DNA from: Eubacterium sp.
Lineage (GTDB): Bacteria > Bacillota > Clostridia > Lachnospirales > Lachnospiraceae
Assembly (NCBI GenBank): GCA_017619835.1
Contig: JAFZRN010000007.1
Span: 124,001 to 188,000, forward strand
Length of the DNA: 64,000 bases
Direction of reading: 5' to 3'
In this document: positions 50,301-58,128 of the stretch, in pieces
Numbering within the stretch: position 1 is the first letter of the stretch
Layout: each line of letters opens with the position of its first letter
Notes under the pieces: generated by a model
Told to the model about the DNA's origin: nothing
What the model saw: the letters and a program-made list of their open reading frames with translations, nothing else
The model's database searches: none
Program-made: the position numbers and the translations under genes

Positions 50301-52757
50301 CTCATCACCATAGTTATCCACATATTTAACATATGAATTTAAATCATAGGCGCAGCTTAGATTAGTATTAGTAATCTTAGGTCCATTTTCAGGATTTGTA
50401 ACCTCAAGATGATCAAGAGCTCTCTTTGGTCTTACAACTATTGTAGCCTTATCTGATCTAAGCTCATTTCCATTATCTCTATAGAAAGCGTAAACTAGAT
50501 AAGTACCGGGTTCTGAAGCTTTAAAAATCTCACCCTCAAATTCACCATTTGAATCAATATTAAGACGAGAATCTTCGTGATCGTTTGCAGCAAACTTTAC
50601 TATATGAGTAACAATAACATCATCGCCATCTATAACTGCCGGTTTAAGTGCATTCTGAAGATTTAACTCTTCATCAACTGGTATTTCAAAAGGTCCTACT
50701 TCAACTGGTAATTTATACGTAGTGAGATCAGCAGGTGGCCTATTAACCTTAATCTGAACTATCGGATATTCAGGAGTATTCTGTGTAGCAGATACAATTA
50801 CAGGATTCTCTGCATTTCCTCCGGTTGTTCCGTTAACAGATTTATATTCAATAGTATCATCAAGAACCCATTTCATATAAACCGTGCCAAAAGCTTTAGC
50901 CTTTATATCGGATCTTCCAGTAGCCGGATCATTGATGATTTCAGCTACATTTGATGAGGTAATCTCATCACCATTTTCATCACACAGAATCCAGTAGCCT
51001 CTATCCGGTCTAAATCCATAATAAGGTACATCATCGTAATCATATCCACCAACCACAATATTATCGAGATTTAATACATCACCAATAATCATATTGTATT
51101 GGTTTTCGCCTTCATCTACTTTTATGGTTTTAAGATCATACAGAGGACGAATACTTTTAATTGTGGTAGTTTTTGTCTGGGTTTTAACTTTCATGGAAGC
51201 CCCCTCAGACATAAACGGAATTGTAGTAGAAAGTTCCTCTGCGTTATCTATATCTTCATCATGTAAGTCAAATATTTCATTCCAATCTATGAATGTAACA
51301 TCAGCAGTAGATGTAGTATCATTATGATCATAAAATCCATATACCTGACCATAAGCCAATTCATAATCGTTTGTATAATCTCCATCTTCATCCTGAGCTA
51401 TACGTACTCTAAGATTCTCTGGAGCACCATATCCTCCTTCAGAATCTCCTGAACCAAACATAACAGAAAAGTTACATGTTGTTGCCGCATCAGGAATTTC
51501 ATCATCATATACATATCCACTCATACTGAAGAAAGCTATCTTATAACGTATCGCAACCGGAGTTGTATACTTAATTGTGCCAACACGATTACTGGTGTAC
51601 TGCTCCATCTCTAATGCAGAATGAGCCGGCAGAACCGAAGATGCTGTGACTTCGTTTTCTATAGTTTCTTCACATCCAGTAGTAGTATCCCAAGAAGTTT
51701 GAATTGCCTGCTCAGCTGACACTTCAATTTTAATCATTTCATTAACATCTGTAAGACCAAAAATTTGCTTTATGGTTGTTTCAGAACCAATTGTTTCGGT
51801 AAAGGAGTATGATTCGGTCTTAGAAATACTGTTAGTAATTGTTTGTGTTGTACTATCAGAGAGTGTCATATCAATACTACTCTCTTCTTTAGTATTATTT
51901 TCCGAATAAGAATTGGCTGTATAATCTTTGTTTACAGTATCATCCTCTTGAACCTCTTCGGCATCTTTATACGGAACCTGACTATCAATAATTGCTGATA
52001 ATTCAAAATCATACATAGCAATTCCATATGAATTATACCAATCCTGAAGACCTCTATGATTAACAGTTGTTACCATATTGTAAACTATTTTAGAGTCTTT
52101 GGTACTTGCAAGCGCTGGTAAGGCAGCATCTTTACCTTCTACAACGCCTCCACCTCCCCACTTAAGGAAGTATTCGGGATTTTGATCAGACCCCAAGGCA
52201 GCATCAATTTCTCTTGCCATTGCATAACGAACATCGTTCAGTGATTTAGCGCCACTCCTAACGCCTGTTACTTTCATATAATCAGAAGAAGAATCTCCTT
52301 TTACTTCTTGATCCGTTTGCATCAATCTCTCGTAAAGATAAATCTGCGAATCATATTTCGGAGATTTATTATGAAATGCTTCGTCCCAGTTACTAAGTGC
52401 TCCATCACCAGCCACATTCATTGTTACGCCTGAATGTTCATTTCCTTTGTCATCATCTGATTTTCTTCCGCTTCCCCAATGGAAGATATCATAAGCCAAA
52501 CATGCCCATTTAGGAATCTCCATCTGACCGATTTTTACAAGTGCACGGTCATTTAATTCATTTGTTCCCAGCTGTTTATTGATTGAAACATAATTATACG
52601 GGGGCATATGAATTTTACTGGGAACTTTAGGATTATCCTCATCCCATTCTACAGTGGTCAATGCATACGAAGTAACCGGTGCTGCTAATGCATTTGAAAA
52701 TGCAAGCGCTCCGGCCAGACATAATGCCAGACCTAGTTTCCATTTACATTTTTTCAT
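47334..52757 (-). CDS. Giant secreted protein with aerolysin-like pore-forming segment and Ig-like repeats
   Basis: Predicted secreted 1807-residue protein; signal peptide about 1-32. Residues 33-270 form an N-terminal domain with IPKWACLAYDIFHWGSG and VRYAMAREIDAAL. Residues of about 275-410 resemble aerolysin/ETX-MTX2 beta-barrel toxins: long Ser/Thr strands (LSDSTTQTITNSISKTESYS), EVSAEQAIQTSWDTTTGCEE, then a VLPAHSALEME turn and VAIRYKIAFFSMSGYVY. This assignment is by pattern and is not certain. Residues 540-1500 contain about ten Ig-like domains with no visible catalytic motif. Then come a Cys-rich segment (CEEDGNIEYWICDTCKKLF and FTCQTCKETR), an FN3-like domain and a C-terminal Big_2 domain (ISVNKSKVKIKVGKTFK to VKVTVK). 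The promoter carries three ACTACCC repeats. Confidence 0.75.
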   Translation of the reverse strand: MKKCKWKLGLALCLAGALAFSNALAAPVTSYALTTVEWDEDNPKVPSKIHMPPYNYVSINKQLGTNELNDRALVKIGQMEIPKWACLAYDIFHWGSGRKSDDDKGNEHSGVTMNVAGDGALSNWDEAFHNKSPKYDSQIYLYERLMQTDQEVKGDSSSDYMKVTGVRSGAKSLNDVRYAMAREIDAALGSDQNPEYFLKWGGGGVVEGKDAALPALASTKDSKIVYNMVTTVNHRGLQDWYNSYGIAMYDFELSAIIDSQVPYKDAEEVQEDDTVNKDYTANSYSENNTKEESSIDMTLSDSTTQTITNSISKTESYSFTETIGSETTIKQIFGLTDVNEMIKIEVSAEQAIQTSWDTTTGCEETIENEVTASSVLPAHSALEMEQYTSNRVGTIKYTTPVAIRYKIAFFSMSGYVYDDEIPDAATTCNFSVMFGSGDSEGGYGAPENLRVRIAQDEDGDYTNDYELAYGQVYGFYDHNDTTSTADVTFIDWNEIFDLHDEDIDNAEELSTTIPFMSEGASMKVKTQTKTTTIKSIRPLYDLKTIKVDEGENQYNMIIGDVLNLDNIVVGGYDYDDVPYYGFRPDRGYWILCDENGDEITSSNVAEIINDPATGRSDIKAKAFGTVYMKWVLDDTIEYKSVNGTTGGNAENPVIVSATQNTPEYPIVQIKVNRPPADLTTYKLPVEVGPFEIPVDEELNLQNALKPAVIDGDDVIVTHIVKFAANDHEDSRLNIDSNGEFEGEIFKASEPGTYLVYAFYRDNGNELRSDKATIVVRPKRALDHLEVTNPENGPKITNTNLSCAYDLNSYVKYVDNYGDEWTDENTKPALSFKLPDEVTDEEAEIDADGKLTVYKGGTYEVTVSAQGLEDKVITVFVNALGELAISDDADPAVLETFIFNDPYSEKADVNKVDFSGLTVTGKDLKGNEWDVENDSDITWVVDDVDLADSEFEATSDGTFAIKAKSGDVESNELELEVKEERKLDKLELSGDIEDDEVGLGIGDGYTIDLSWAGLQNSTDVVVKGIDQYDHEYDLSNTALKWTADEHYAQIKNDTTLFGKVKGTGTLYVSTDDDSIQSNTIDFNVWLKPYVKEIYADKGGTYREDDVIDLSTINVSAKDQEGEVYNLSDEEKASIEWTLTDKGSIKASKSTHIDFDQQAKTLTITEGEISYGKTGSITLAASFVNPNGIKVEGNTTINIMQKPILHELKLALKDQDNAVLPTEVTYYASDLFDYEGIDQYSDPYDLTNEVLTFKSSNADYVVDEADDKDNCTILTGPSGSSTDITVSNINYINKDIVSNKVTISTPEVRRMKTLEFTYVPEALKFGENLDLLSLGAKCFDEKHKAFTEKEIEDYPSYITYSFDKGETNSDIDTAKNIVTAGDNKRAYITVSAFAVNGTTDKELTDADGNIIQTSDKVWVGPMIKEIKASETLFHVKGGKVTITFNGLALENGIEVKLLDKDGKEVQTATSTGTEKAQTVEFTLADNNSLTDPAEYTITYTVCGDPEGSDEFAPKSDIKLVVENHKLRKIERKEATCEEDGNIEYWICDTCKKLFKDEKATEEIKLEDTVLKAPGHVWDEGVITKEATVDEEGEKTFTCQTCKETRIEAVPKLKQTSGTMLCMLKAKGKTSLELTWSEIKGADGYDVFFGRCNHNGKSSSAELVGTVEPGQKLKYTAKGLKKGKEYKAYVQAFIYGNEKKIYVTDCELVHAYTGNYTKGYTNPKSISVNKSKVKIKVGKTFKIKAKVNKVKKGKKLMPAGHAPSLRYVSTDPSIAKVSKKGKITAVSKGKCTIYVYGVNGVRKAVKVTVK

Positions 52758-52803
52758 TTTTTTACACTCCTCTCACTAAAATGAAAACACATGATACACT
52801 GGC

Positions 52804-52869
52804 ATTATAGCGAACGAGTGGGTAGTGCACATCACCCGAAAGGGTAGTTTTTTTAAAAAAATGGGTAGT
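52804..52869 (-). promoter_or_regulatory. Promoter with three ACTACCC direct repeats, upstream of the giant protein gene
   Basis: Minus strand -10 TATAAT at 52804-52809. ACTACCC occurs at 52863-52869, 52842-52848 and 52820-52826, with 21- and 22-bp steps; the nearest starts 17 bp before the -10 and takes the -35 position. The middle copy continues CTACCCTTTCGGGTGATG, as at 19174-19191. Two-turn direct repeats just upstream of the -10 resemble sites of LytTR-type response regulators; the regulator is not in the window. Confidence 0.65.
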
Positions 52870-52917
52870 TTTTTATAAATTTGGGTTCGATTTTTGTAAA
52901 AAATGTATGATATTTAT

Positions 52918-52943
52918 AAAAAATAGACCCTGCATAAGCAGGG
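52918..52943 (-). terminator. Intrinsic terminator of aroC
   Basis: Stem CCCTGC - 4 nt - GCAGGG (52928-52943), followed on the minus strand by TCTATTTTTTA. It begins about 30 bp after the aroC stop. Confidence 0.8.
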
Positions 52944-52973
52944 CCGGGTAGTATGATGTCATTTTCGGTCGTA

Positions 52974-54029
52974 TCATCTGATTATATAATCTGCAATTGT
53001 AAGTGCTGCCATGGCTTCTACTACCACTACAGCTCTCGGAGCGACTATCGGGTCATGTCTACCTTTGATCTCTATATCGATCTCGTCACCCGATTCATTT
53101 ACGGTACTCTGCTTCCTATATATGGAAGGAGTAGGCTTAACTGCTGCTCTTATCACTATATCATCCCCATCGGATATACCACCCAGTATTCCGCCGGAGT
53201 GATTGGTCTTTTTCTTTACGGTTCCGTCTGACATGAAGAACTCGTCATTATTTTCGGAACCTCTCTTTGAGACTACGTCGAAGCCGTCTCCGATTTCTAC
53301 CCCTTTAACGGCTCCTATGGACATAATGGCATAGGCAAGGCGGGCATCCAGCTTATCGAATACCGGCTCTCCTATTCCCGCAGGAACACCGGTTATAACA
53401 CATTCAACAAGCGCTCCGCTGGAATCCTTCTCTTCCATCAGTCCTTTCAGATAGTCAGAAGCTTTTTCGAAAGCATTTCTATCGGGCATACAGAGAGGAT
53501 TTCTTCTTATCTCATCCTTATCAAAGGCTGCTCTGTCTATCTCGATATCACCTATCTTTGTAACATAGGCACATATATCTATACCCTTCTCCTTAAGTAT
53601 CTTTAAAGCTATAGCTCCGGCAGCCACACGGCCGATGGTCTCTCTTCCCGAGCTTCGTCCGCCGCCGCGGTAGTCTCTGATACCGTATTTGGCATAGAAG
53701 CCATAGTCTGCATGGCCGGGTCTGAAGACATCCTTTATATCGGAGTAATCCTTTGATATCTGTGAGGTGTTCTCGACCATCAGGGATATCGGGGTTCCAG
53801 TTGTCTTTCCATCAAATACTCCGGAAAGGATCTTAACCGTGTCGGACTCATTTCTCTTTGTGGCAAAATCAGACTGGCCGGGCTTCCTTCGGTCGAGGTA
53901 TACCTGGATATCCTCTTCGGAAAGCTCTATACCCGCAGGGCAGCCGTCAACAACTGCTCCTAATGCCGCGCCGTGGGATTCGCCCCAGGTCGTTACGGTG
54001 AAATTTTTACCAAATGTAGAACCTGACAT
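52974..54029 (-). CDS. aroC: Chorismate synthase
   Basis: Last step of the shikimate pathway, converting EPSP to chorismate with reduced FMN. Signatures: [20 protein letters not shown] near the N-terminus, [17 protein letters not shown], the [15 protein letters not shown] segment, [20 protein letters not shown], and in the C-terminal part [20 protein letters not shown]. Length 351 is normal. The start is the ATG at 54029 with AAGGAAC upstream; the frame before it runs through the xerD terminator. It lies downstream of xerD, separated by a terminator. Confidence 0.98.
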   Translation of the reverse strand: MSGSTFGKNFTVTTWGESHGAALGAVVDGCPAGIELSEEDIQVYLDRRKPGQSDFATKRNESDTVKILSGVFDGKTTGTPISLMVENTSQISKDYSDIKDVFRPGHADYGFYAKYGIRDYRGGGRSSGRETIGRVAAGAIALKILKEKGIDICAYVTKIGDIEIDRAAFDKDEIRRNPLCMPDRNAFEKASDYLKGLMEEKDSSGALVECVITGVPAGIGEPVFDKLDARLAYAIMSIGAVKGVEIGDGFDVVSKRGSENNDEFFMSDGTVKKKTNHSGGILGGISDGDDIVIRAAVKPTPSIYRKQSTVNESGDEIDIEIKGRHDPIVAPRAVVVVEAMAALTIADYIIR

Positions 54030-54044
54030 ATTGTTCCTTTCATG

Positions 54045-54069
54045 AAAACGACCCGGCATAACCGGGTCG
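54045..54069 (-). terminator. Intrinsic terminator of xerD
   Basis: 8-bp stem CGACCCGG/CCGGGTCG (54049-54069), followed on the minus strand by TTTTC. It begins 13 bp after the xerD stop. Confidence 0.75.
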
Positions 54070-54082
54070 ATATCTTCTTAAT

Positions 54083-54961
54083 TTATGCTCTTGGATGAGC
54101 TTTATCATATACTTCCTTAAGTCTGCTTGACTTTCCTCTCAGGTAAACCTGAGTCGTGGATATATCGGAATGTCCGAGCATCTCCTGCAGACTTGCCAGA
54201 TCAGCACCGTTAGAAACCATATGAGTCGCAAATGAATGTCTGATCATATGAGGAGTGATATCCTTGTCGATACCTGCTCTCTTTGCATAGGCCTTAAGCA
54301 GTTTCCAGAATCCCTGGCGTGACATTTCCTCACCCTTAATATTGGTAAAGAGATATTCCGAATCGGCACACATGCTCGGTCTTACTTCGGTGAGATACCT
54401 TGTAAGTGCATATTTAGCCGCATTCTCTATAGGAATGATCCTGCTCTTTGTCCTGTCATGACACTCGATATAGCTGAGTGCTAAGTTAAGGTCTGATATC
54501 TTAAGAGATATAAGCTCGCTTACCCTGAGCCCGGTGGCATACAGAAGTTCAAGCATGGCCTTATCTCTGATCTCCTTCGGTGTGTCTCCTGACGGCTGAT
54601 CCAGAAGAAGGCTTACCTCTTCAATGGTCAGAGTTTCGGGGATCTTCTTTTCTACCTTCGGAGGCTTGATGCCTTCAGTCGGATTACCGGAAATGATTCC
54701 CTTCTCGAGGAGATAGATGAAGAATGATCTGATACTTGCAACGCTTCTTGAAACCGTTGCGGAACTCATCTTCTCTCCCTCCATATAAAGGACGTATGAA
54801 CGAAGATTTGTCTGAGAAACTTCCTTAGGATCCGTAACCCCATTATCCTTAAGATACTTGCTCATCTTGTTCAGATCACGTCTGTAGGACTGAACAGTAT
54901 TGGTACTGCTCTTCTTCACATCCGTAAGATATTCTATGTATTTGTCAATCTCGCGTTCCAC
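54083..54961 (-). CDS. xerD: Tyrosine recombinase XerD
   Basis: Site-specific recombinase that resolves chromosome dimers at dif, working with FtsK. The N-terminal SAM-like DNA-binding domain covers about 1-90. Catalytic residues: Arg146 in TGLRVSELISL, Lys172, His238 and Arg241 in HMIRHSFATHM, His264 in MLGHSDISTTQVY and Tyr273 as nucleophile. Length 292 matches XerC/XerD; the C-terminus fits XerD-type proteins of Firmicutes. The start codon is GTG at 54959-54961, with AAGG five bases upstream. The gene has its own promoter. FtsK, its partner, is encoded at 35217. Confidence 0.93.
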   Translation of the reverse strand: MEREIDKYIEYLTDVKKSSTNTVQSYRRDLNKMSKYLKDNGVTDPKEVSQTNLRSYVLYMEGEKMSSATVSRSVASIRSFFIYLLEKGIISGNPTEGIKPPKVEKKIPETLTIEEVSLLLDQPSGDTPKEIRDKAMLELLYATGLRVSELISLKISDLNLALSYIECHDRTKSRIIPIENAAKYALTRYLTEVRPSMCADSEYLFTNIKGEEMSRQGFWKLLKAYAKRAGIDKDITPHMIRHSFATHMVSNGADLASLQEMLGHSDISTTQVYLRGKSSRLKEVYDKAHPRA

Positions 54962-55029
54962 TTATACCTTACCACCCACAATACTTTTGTCACAATTTCT
55001 CTCTAATGTTACAAAGCGATAGTGTTAAT

Positions 55030-55058
55030 AGTATAGTAAGAAATTTACATAAAATCAA
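55030..55058 (-). promoter_or_regulatory. Promoter of xerD
   Basis: Minus strand -35 TTGATT (55053-55058) and -10 TATACT (55030-55035), 17-bp spacer. Confidence 0.75.
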
Positions 55059-55178
55059 CCATAATTTTTTTGTAAAATCGTCCCGAAACCCACTAAAATA
55101 GGGCATTTCCGCAAGATAAGGTGGTGAAAATGGTTCACAATAACTAAATATTGTGGAAAAAAATTTTTAAATTTTTTT

Positions 55179-55232
55179 AAAAAATTGGTTACTGTTTTAA
55201 CATAATGTTAGTTAATAATATCGTAACAGTAA
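55179..55232 (-). terminator. Candidate terminator after the Nudix gene
   Basis: Stem TTACTGTT/AACAGTAA (55225-55232 with 55189-55196) with an inner AACAT/ATGTT pairing, followed on the minus strand by CCAATTTTTT. It begins 8 bp after the Nudix stop. The rest of the 279-bp gap to xerD is AT-rich and holds only the xerD promoter. Confidence 0.5.
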
Positions 55233-55240
55233 TGTAACGA

Positions 55241-55828
55241 TTAATTCTGACCCCTGATCCGGGCATATTCGAGGATGGCTAAAACGGTTTTGCTGTCATT
55301 TATCCTGCCGTCATGGACCATCTGAAGGGCTTCTTCAAGGGTAAATCTTAAGACATCAATGAACTCATCTGAGTCTCTATTGGTCTCTCCCTTTTTAAGT
55401 CCGGTTCCGATATAGACCGCAGTCCTCTCGCTGAAAAGACCCACCGATGCGATGATATAATTGATAAAATGCATCTTCGTCGGAACCAGTCCTGTCTCCT
55501 CTTCGGCTTCTCTTAATGCGCATCTGTAAAAAGGTGAATCCGCGTCTTCAAAGTAGGTTCTGTCCTTCTTTATCTCCGACTGCTTATCGCCATAATCAGA
55601 CTCCTCTGCGCAGCCAGCCGGAATCTCGATATCGAAGTCATCGATACAGTTCCTGTACTGACGCACGAAGATCAACTTCTCATCCTCATCGATAAGAAGA
55701 ACTCCGGAGCCGTTGCGGTTCTCGACGAAGTCGTAGTGAAGGGTCTCTCCTTCCGGGGAGATAAGGGTGTCTTCGTATACCTTGACTCTGTGGCCTTTAT
55801 ATTTTAATTGTCTCTTCTCCAGCTTCAT
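55241..55828 (-). CDS. Nudix hydrolase, ADP-ribose pyrophosphatase-like, with an insertion in the Nudix box
   Basis: 195-residue Nudix protein. The substrate-side strand FVRQYRNCIDDFDIEIPAGC fits ADP-ribose pyrophosphatases (NudF type), which begin the Nudix box at EIPAG. The catalytic helix REAEEETGLVP is intact with its Glu residues for Mg2+. Between these parts, where the consensus has about a dozen residues, there are about 32 (including the charged EESDYGDKQSEIKKDRTYF), so a loop of about 20 residues is inserted. The reaction would be ADP-ribose to AMP and ribose-5-phosphate; specificity is unproven. The gene starts 18 bp after the rny terminator, and CAGAGGT precedes the ATG. Confidence 0.88.
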   Translation of the reverse strand: MKLEKRQLKYKGHRVKVYEDTLISPEGETLHYDFVENRNGSGVLLIDEDEKLIFVRQYRNCIDDFDIEIPAGCAEESDYGDKQSEIKKDRTYFEDADSPFYRCALREAEEETGLVPTKMHFINYIIASVGLFSERTAVYIGTGLKKGETNRDSDEFIDVLRFTLEEALQMVHDGRINDSKTVLAILEYARIRGQN

Positions 55829-55845
55829 ATTTACCTCTGATAGAA

Positions 55846-55882
55846 TTAAAAAACCACCTGATTCTCAGAGAATCAGGTGGTT
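55846..55882 (-). terminator. Intrinsic terminator of rny
   Basis: Perfect 15-bp palindrome AACCACCTGATTCTC/GAGAATCAGGTGGTT (55852-55882), followed on the minus strand by TTTTTTAATTC. It begins 7 bp after the rny stop. Confidence 0.92.
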
Positions 55883-55889
55883 GGGTTAG

Positions 55890-57446
55890 TTACTTAGCAT
55901 AGTCTGTAACTCTTGATTCGCGGATTAGGCTAACTTTGATCTGACCGGGATATTCAAGCTCATCTTCAATCTGCTTGGATATATTTCTGGCCAGAAGTAC
56001 CATATCTGCGTCACTGATCTTCTCAGGAACAACTGCAACCCTGATTTCTCTACCTGCCTGAATAGCAAAGGACTTGTCAACACCCTCGAAATCATTAGCT
56101 ATATCCTCAAGCTTTGTAAGTCTTGTGGTATAGGTATCAAGGGTTTCTCTTCTAGCACCCGGACGGGCAGCCGATATAGCATCAGCAGCCTGTACAATAC
56201 ATGCTATAAGTGATTCTGCTTCACAGTCACCGTGATGTGAAGCAACCGTATTGATAACAACATTATTCTCTTTGTACTTCTTACAAAGATCAACACCTAT
56301 AGATACGTGTGATCCCTCCATCTCATGATCGATAGATTTACCGATATCATGAAGAAGTCCTGCTCTCTTGGCGAGCTTAACGTCCTCGCCCAGCTCTCCT
56401 GCCATGAGTCCGCTCAGGTGAGCAACCTCAAGTGAATGCTTAAGTGCATTCTGGCCGTAGCTTGATCTGAACTTCATACGTCCGAGAAGCTTAATAAGTT
56501 CAGGATGAAGTCCGTGAACTCCTGCTTCAAGTGCAGCAGCCTCTCCTTCTTCACGCATTTTGGCTTCAACTTCCTTCTTAGCCTTCTCTACCATCTCTTC
56601 GATTCTGGCAGGATGGATACGTCCATCAACGATAAGCTTTTCAAGTGCTATACGAGCAACTTCTCTTCTTACCGCATCAAAGCTCGAAAGAACGACTGCC
56701 TCCGGTGTATCGTCTATGATAAGATCGACACCGGTAAGGGTTTCGAGAGTACGTATGTTACGGCCTTCACGACCGATGATACGTCCTTTCATTTCATCAC
56801 TCGGCAGCTGTACGAGAGATACTGTGGATTCGGATACAACGTCAGCGGCGCATTTCTGGATGGCACCTACAACGATCTCCTTAGCTTTTTTATCTGCCTC
56901 TTCCTTGGCTCTCGATTCCAGCTCCTTAATCAGAATAGCTGTTTCATGTTTTACATCATCTTCAACGGTTTTAAGTAAATAATCCTTAGCTTGTTCAGAG
57001 GTAAGACCGGATATTCTCTCCAGTTCCTGTTGCCTTTTCAGTGACAGTTCTTCTACTTCAGCGGTTTTCCTTGCCAGATTAGCTTCCTTGGCTGTAAGAG
57101 ACTGTTCTCTACGCTCAAGGGTATCGCTCTTCTTATCAAGGTTTTCCTCTCTCTGAAGAACTCTCTTCTCCATGTGCTGAATCTCTGCTCTGCGGTCCTT
57201 AACTTCCTTTTCGATTTCGTTCTTAGTCTTAAGAGCGTCCTCTTTCGCAGTCAGAAGTATGTCCCTTTTCTTTGACTCAGCAGCCTTAAGTGCATCATCT
57301 ATAATATCCTTAGCCTTATCCTCAGCCTTGCCTATCTTTGCTTCTGCGATATTCTTACGGTATGCATTTCCGATCGCGAAGCCTACTATAGCAGCAATGA
57401 CAAAGGCGGCTACTACGATGATTACCCATATAACTGTTGGTAACAC
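55890..57446 (-). CDS. rny: Ribonuclease Y
   Basis: Membrane-anchored endoribonuclease that starts mRNA decay in Firmicutes. N-terminal transmembrane helix at about 4-26 ([20 protein letters not shown]), a long coiled coil at about 30-205 ([20 protein letters not shown] and beyond), a KH domain with [20 protein letters not shown], and an HD domain with [17 protein letters not shown] (His and Asp ligands). Length 518 is typical. The start codon is GTG at 57444-57446 with AGGAGGT eight bases upstream. It lies downstream of recA-recX, a conserved order in Clostridia, and has its own strong terminator. Confidence 0.98.
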   Translation of the reverse strand: MLPTVIWVIIVVAAFVIAAIVGFAIGNAYRKNIAEAKIGKAEDKAKDIIDDALKAAESKKRDILLTAKEDALKTKNEIEKEVKDRRAEIQHMEKRVLQREENLDKKSDTLERREQSLTAKEANLARKTAEVEELSLKRQQELERISGLTSEQAKDYLLKTVEDDVKHETAILIKELESRAKEEADKKAKEIVVGAIQKCAADVVSESTVSLVQLPSDEMKGRIIGREGRNIRTLETLTGVDLIIDDTPEAVVLSSFDAVRREVARIALEKLIVDGRIHPARIEEMVEKAKKEVEAKMREEGEAAALEAGVHGLHPELIKLLGRMKFRSSYGQNALKHSLEVAHLSGLMAGELGEDVKLAKRAGLLHDIGKSIDHEMEGSHVSIGVDLCKKYKENNVVINTVASHHGDCEAESLIACIVQAADAISAARPGARRETLDTYTTRLTKLEDIANDFEGVDKSFAIQAGREIRVAVVPEKISDADMVLLARNISKQIEDELEYPGQIKVSLIRESRVTDYAK

Positions 57447-57514
57447 AGGAGTACCTCCTTACATATTAAATTGTATTTATAATCATACCAATCTATAATA
57501 TACTTTCAGAGATA

Positions 57515-58126
57515 TTATGTCAAGTGATTGTTAATCCGGTCAAATGAAAAACCATGCCTGACAAGTAAAGCGGCTGCACGCCGCCTTACTCTTTCATCAG
57601 ACATGTCCTGTCCTTCAAATCTTTTCAGGAGTTTCTCGATTGCCTTATCCTCATCCACATCCTCTTCCTCGCTGATACGGTCATAGACCTCATCAAAATC
57701 CTGAAGACTGATGTGCCTCATACTGAGTTCTCTCATGATAAGACTTCTGCTCTTCTGATTCATATAGCTTCTGATAAAGCTTTCCATGAACCTTTCGTCA
57801 TTGAGATAATTGAATTCATAGAGCTTATCTATCGCTTCGCTTATGGCATATTCCGGATACCGTTTCTGAAGAAGCTTAAGCCTTAGGTCCTCGCCGCACC
57901 TTTCGGTCTCGGCAAGATAGCTTACGCCCTTTTCAAATGTGCCGTCAATGATCTTATCCTTCAGAGCCTCAACTTCCTCATCGGAAACCTTAAGACCCGT
58001 CTCAGGCGAAAAATCCTTTTCCGAAACTATATCCTTTATCTGGGAAGGGAACAGAAAACCGAGATACACGCCATCCTCATATAAGAGAAATGACTTCCCG
58101 CGTATTTTTATATCGAGATATCTCAT
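57515..58126 (-). CDS. recX: Regulatory protein RecX
   Basis: Modulator of RecA filaments. The 203-residue protein has tandem three-helix repeats: VSYLAETERCGEDLRLKLLQ, ISEAIDKLYEFNYLNDERFM, SRSLIMRELSMRHISLQDFD and RRRAAALLVRHGFSFDRINN. The N-terminal 60 residues form a beta-rich extension seen in Firmicute RecX. It starts 2 bp after the recA stop, whose GAGTAGGA doubles as ribosome-binding site; the two are surely coexpressed. Confidence 0.95.
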   Translation of the reverse strand: MRYLDIKIRGKSFLLYEDGVYLGFLFPSQIKDIVSEKDFSPETGLKVSDEEVEALKDKIIDGTFEKGVSYLAETERCGEDLRLKLLQKRYPEYAISEAIDKLYEFNYLNDERFMESFIRSYMNQKSRSLIMRELSMRHISLQDFDEVYDRISEEEDVDEDKAIEKLLKRFEGQDMSDERVRRRAAALLVRHGFSFDRINNHLT

Positions 58127-58128
58127 TC

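Noticed and set aside
55070-55200. AT-rich gap with TTGTGGAAAA and GATAAGGTGG considered as an origin or DnaA-box region
   Set aside because: No proper TTATCCACA boxes and no dnaA/dnaN neighbours; only the xerD promoter is convincing.
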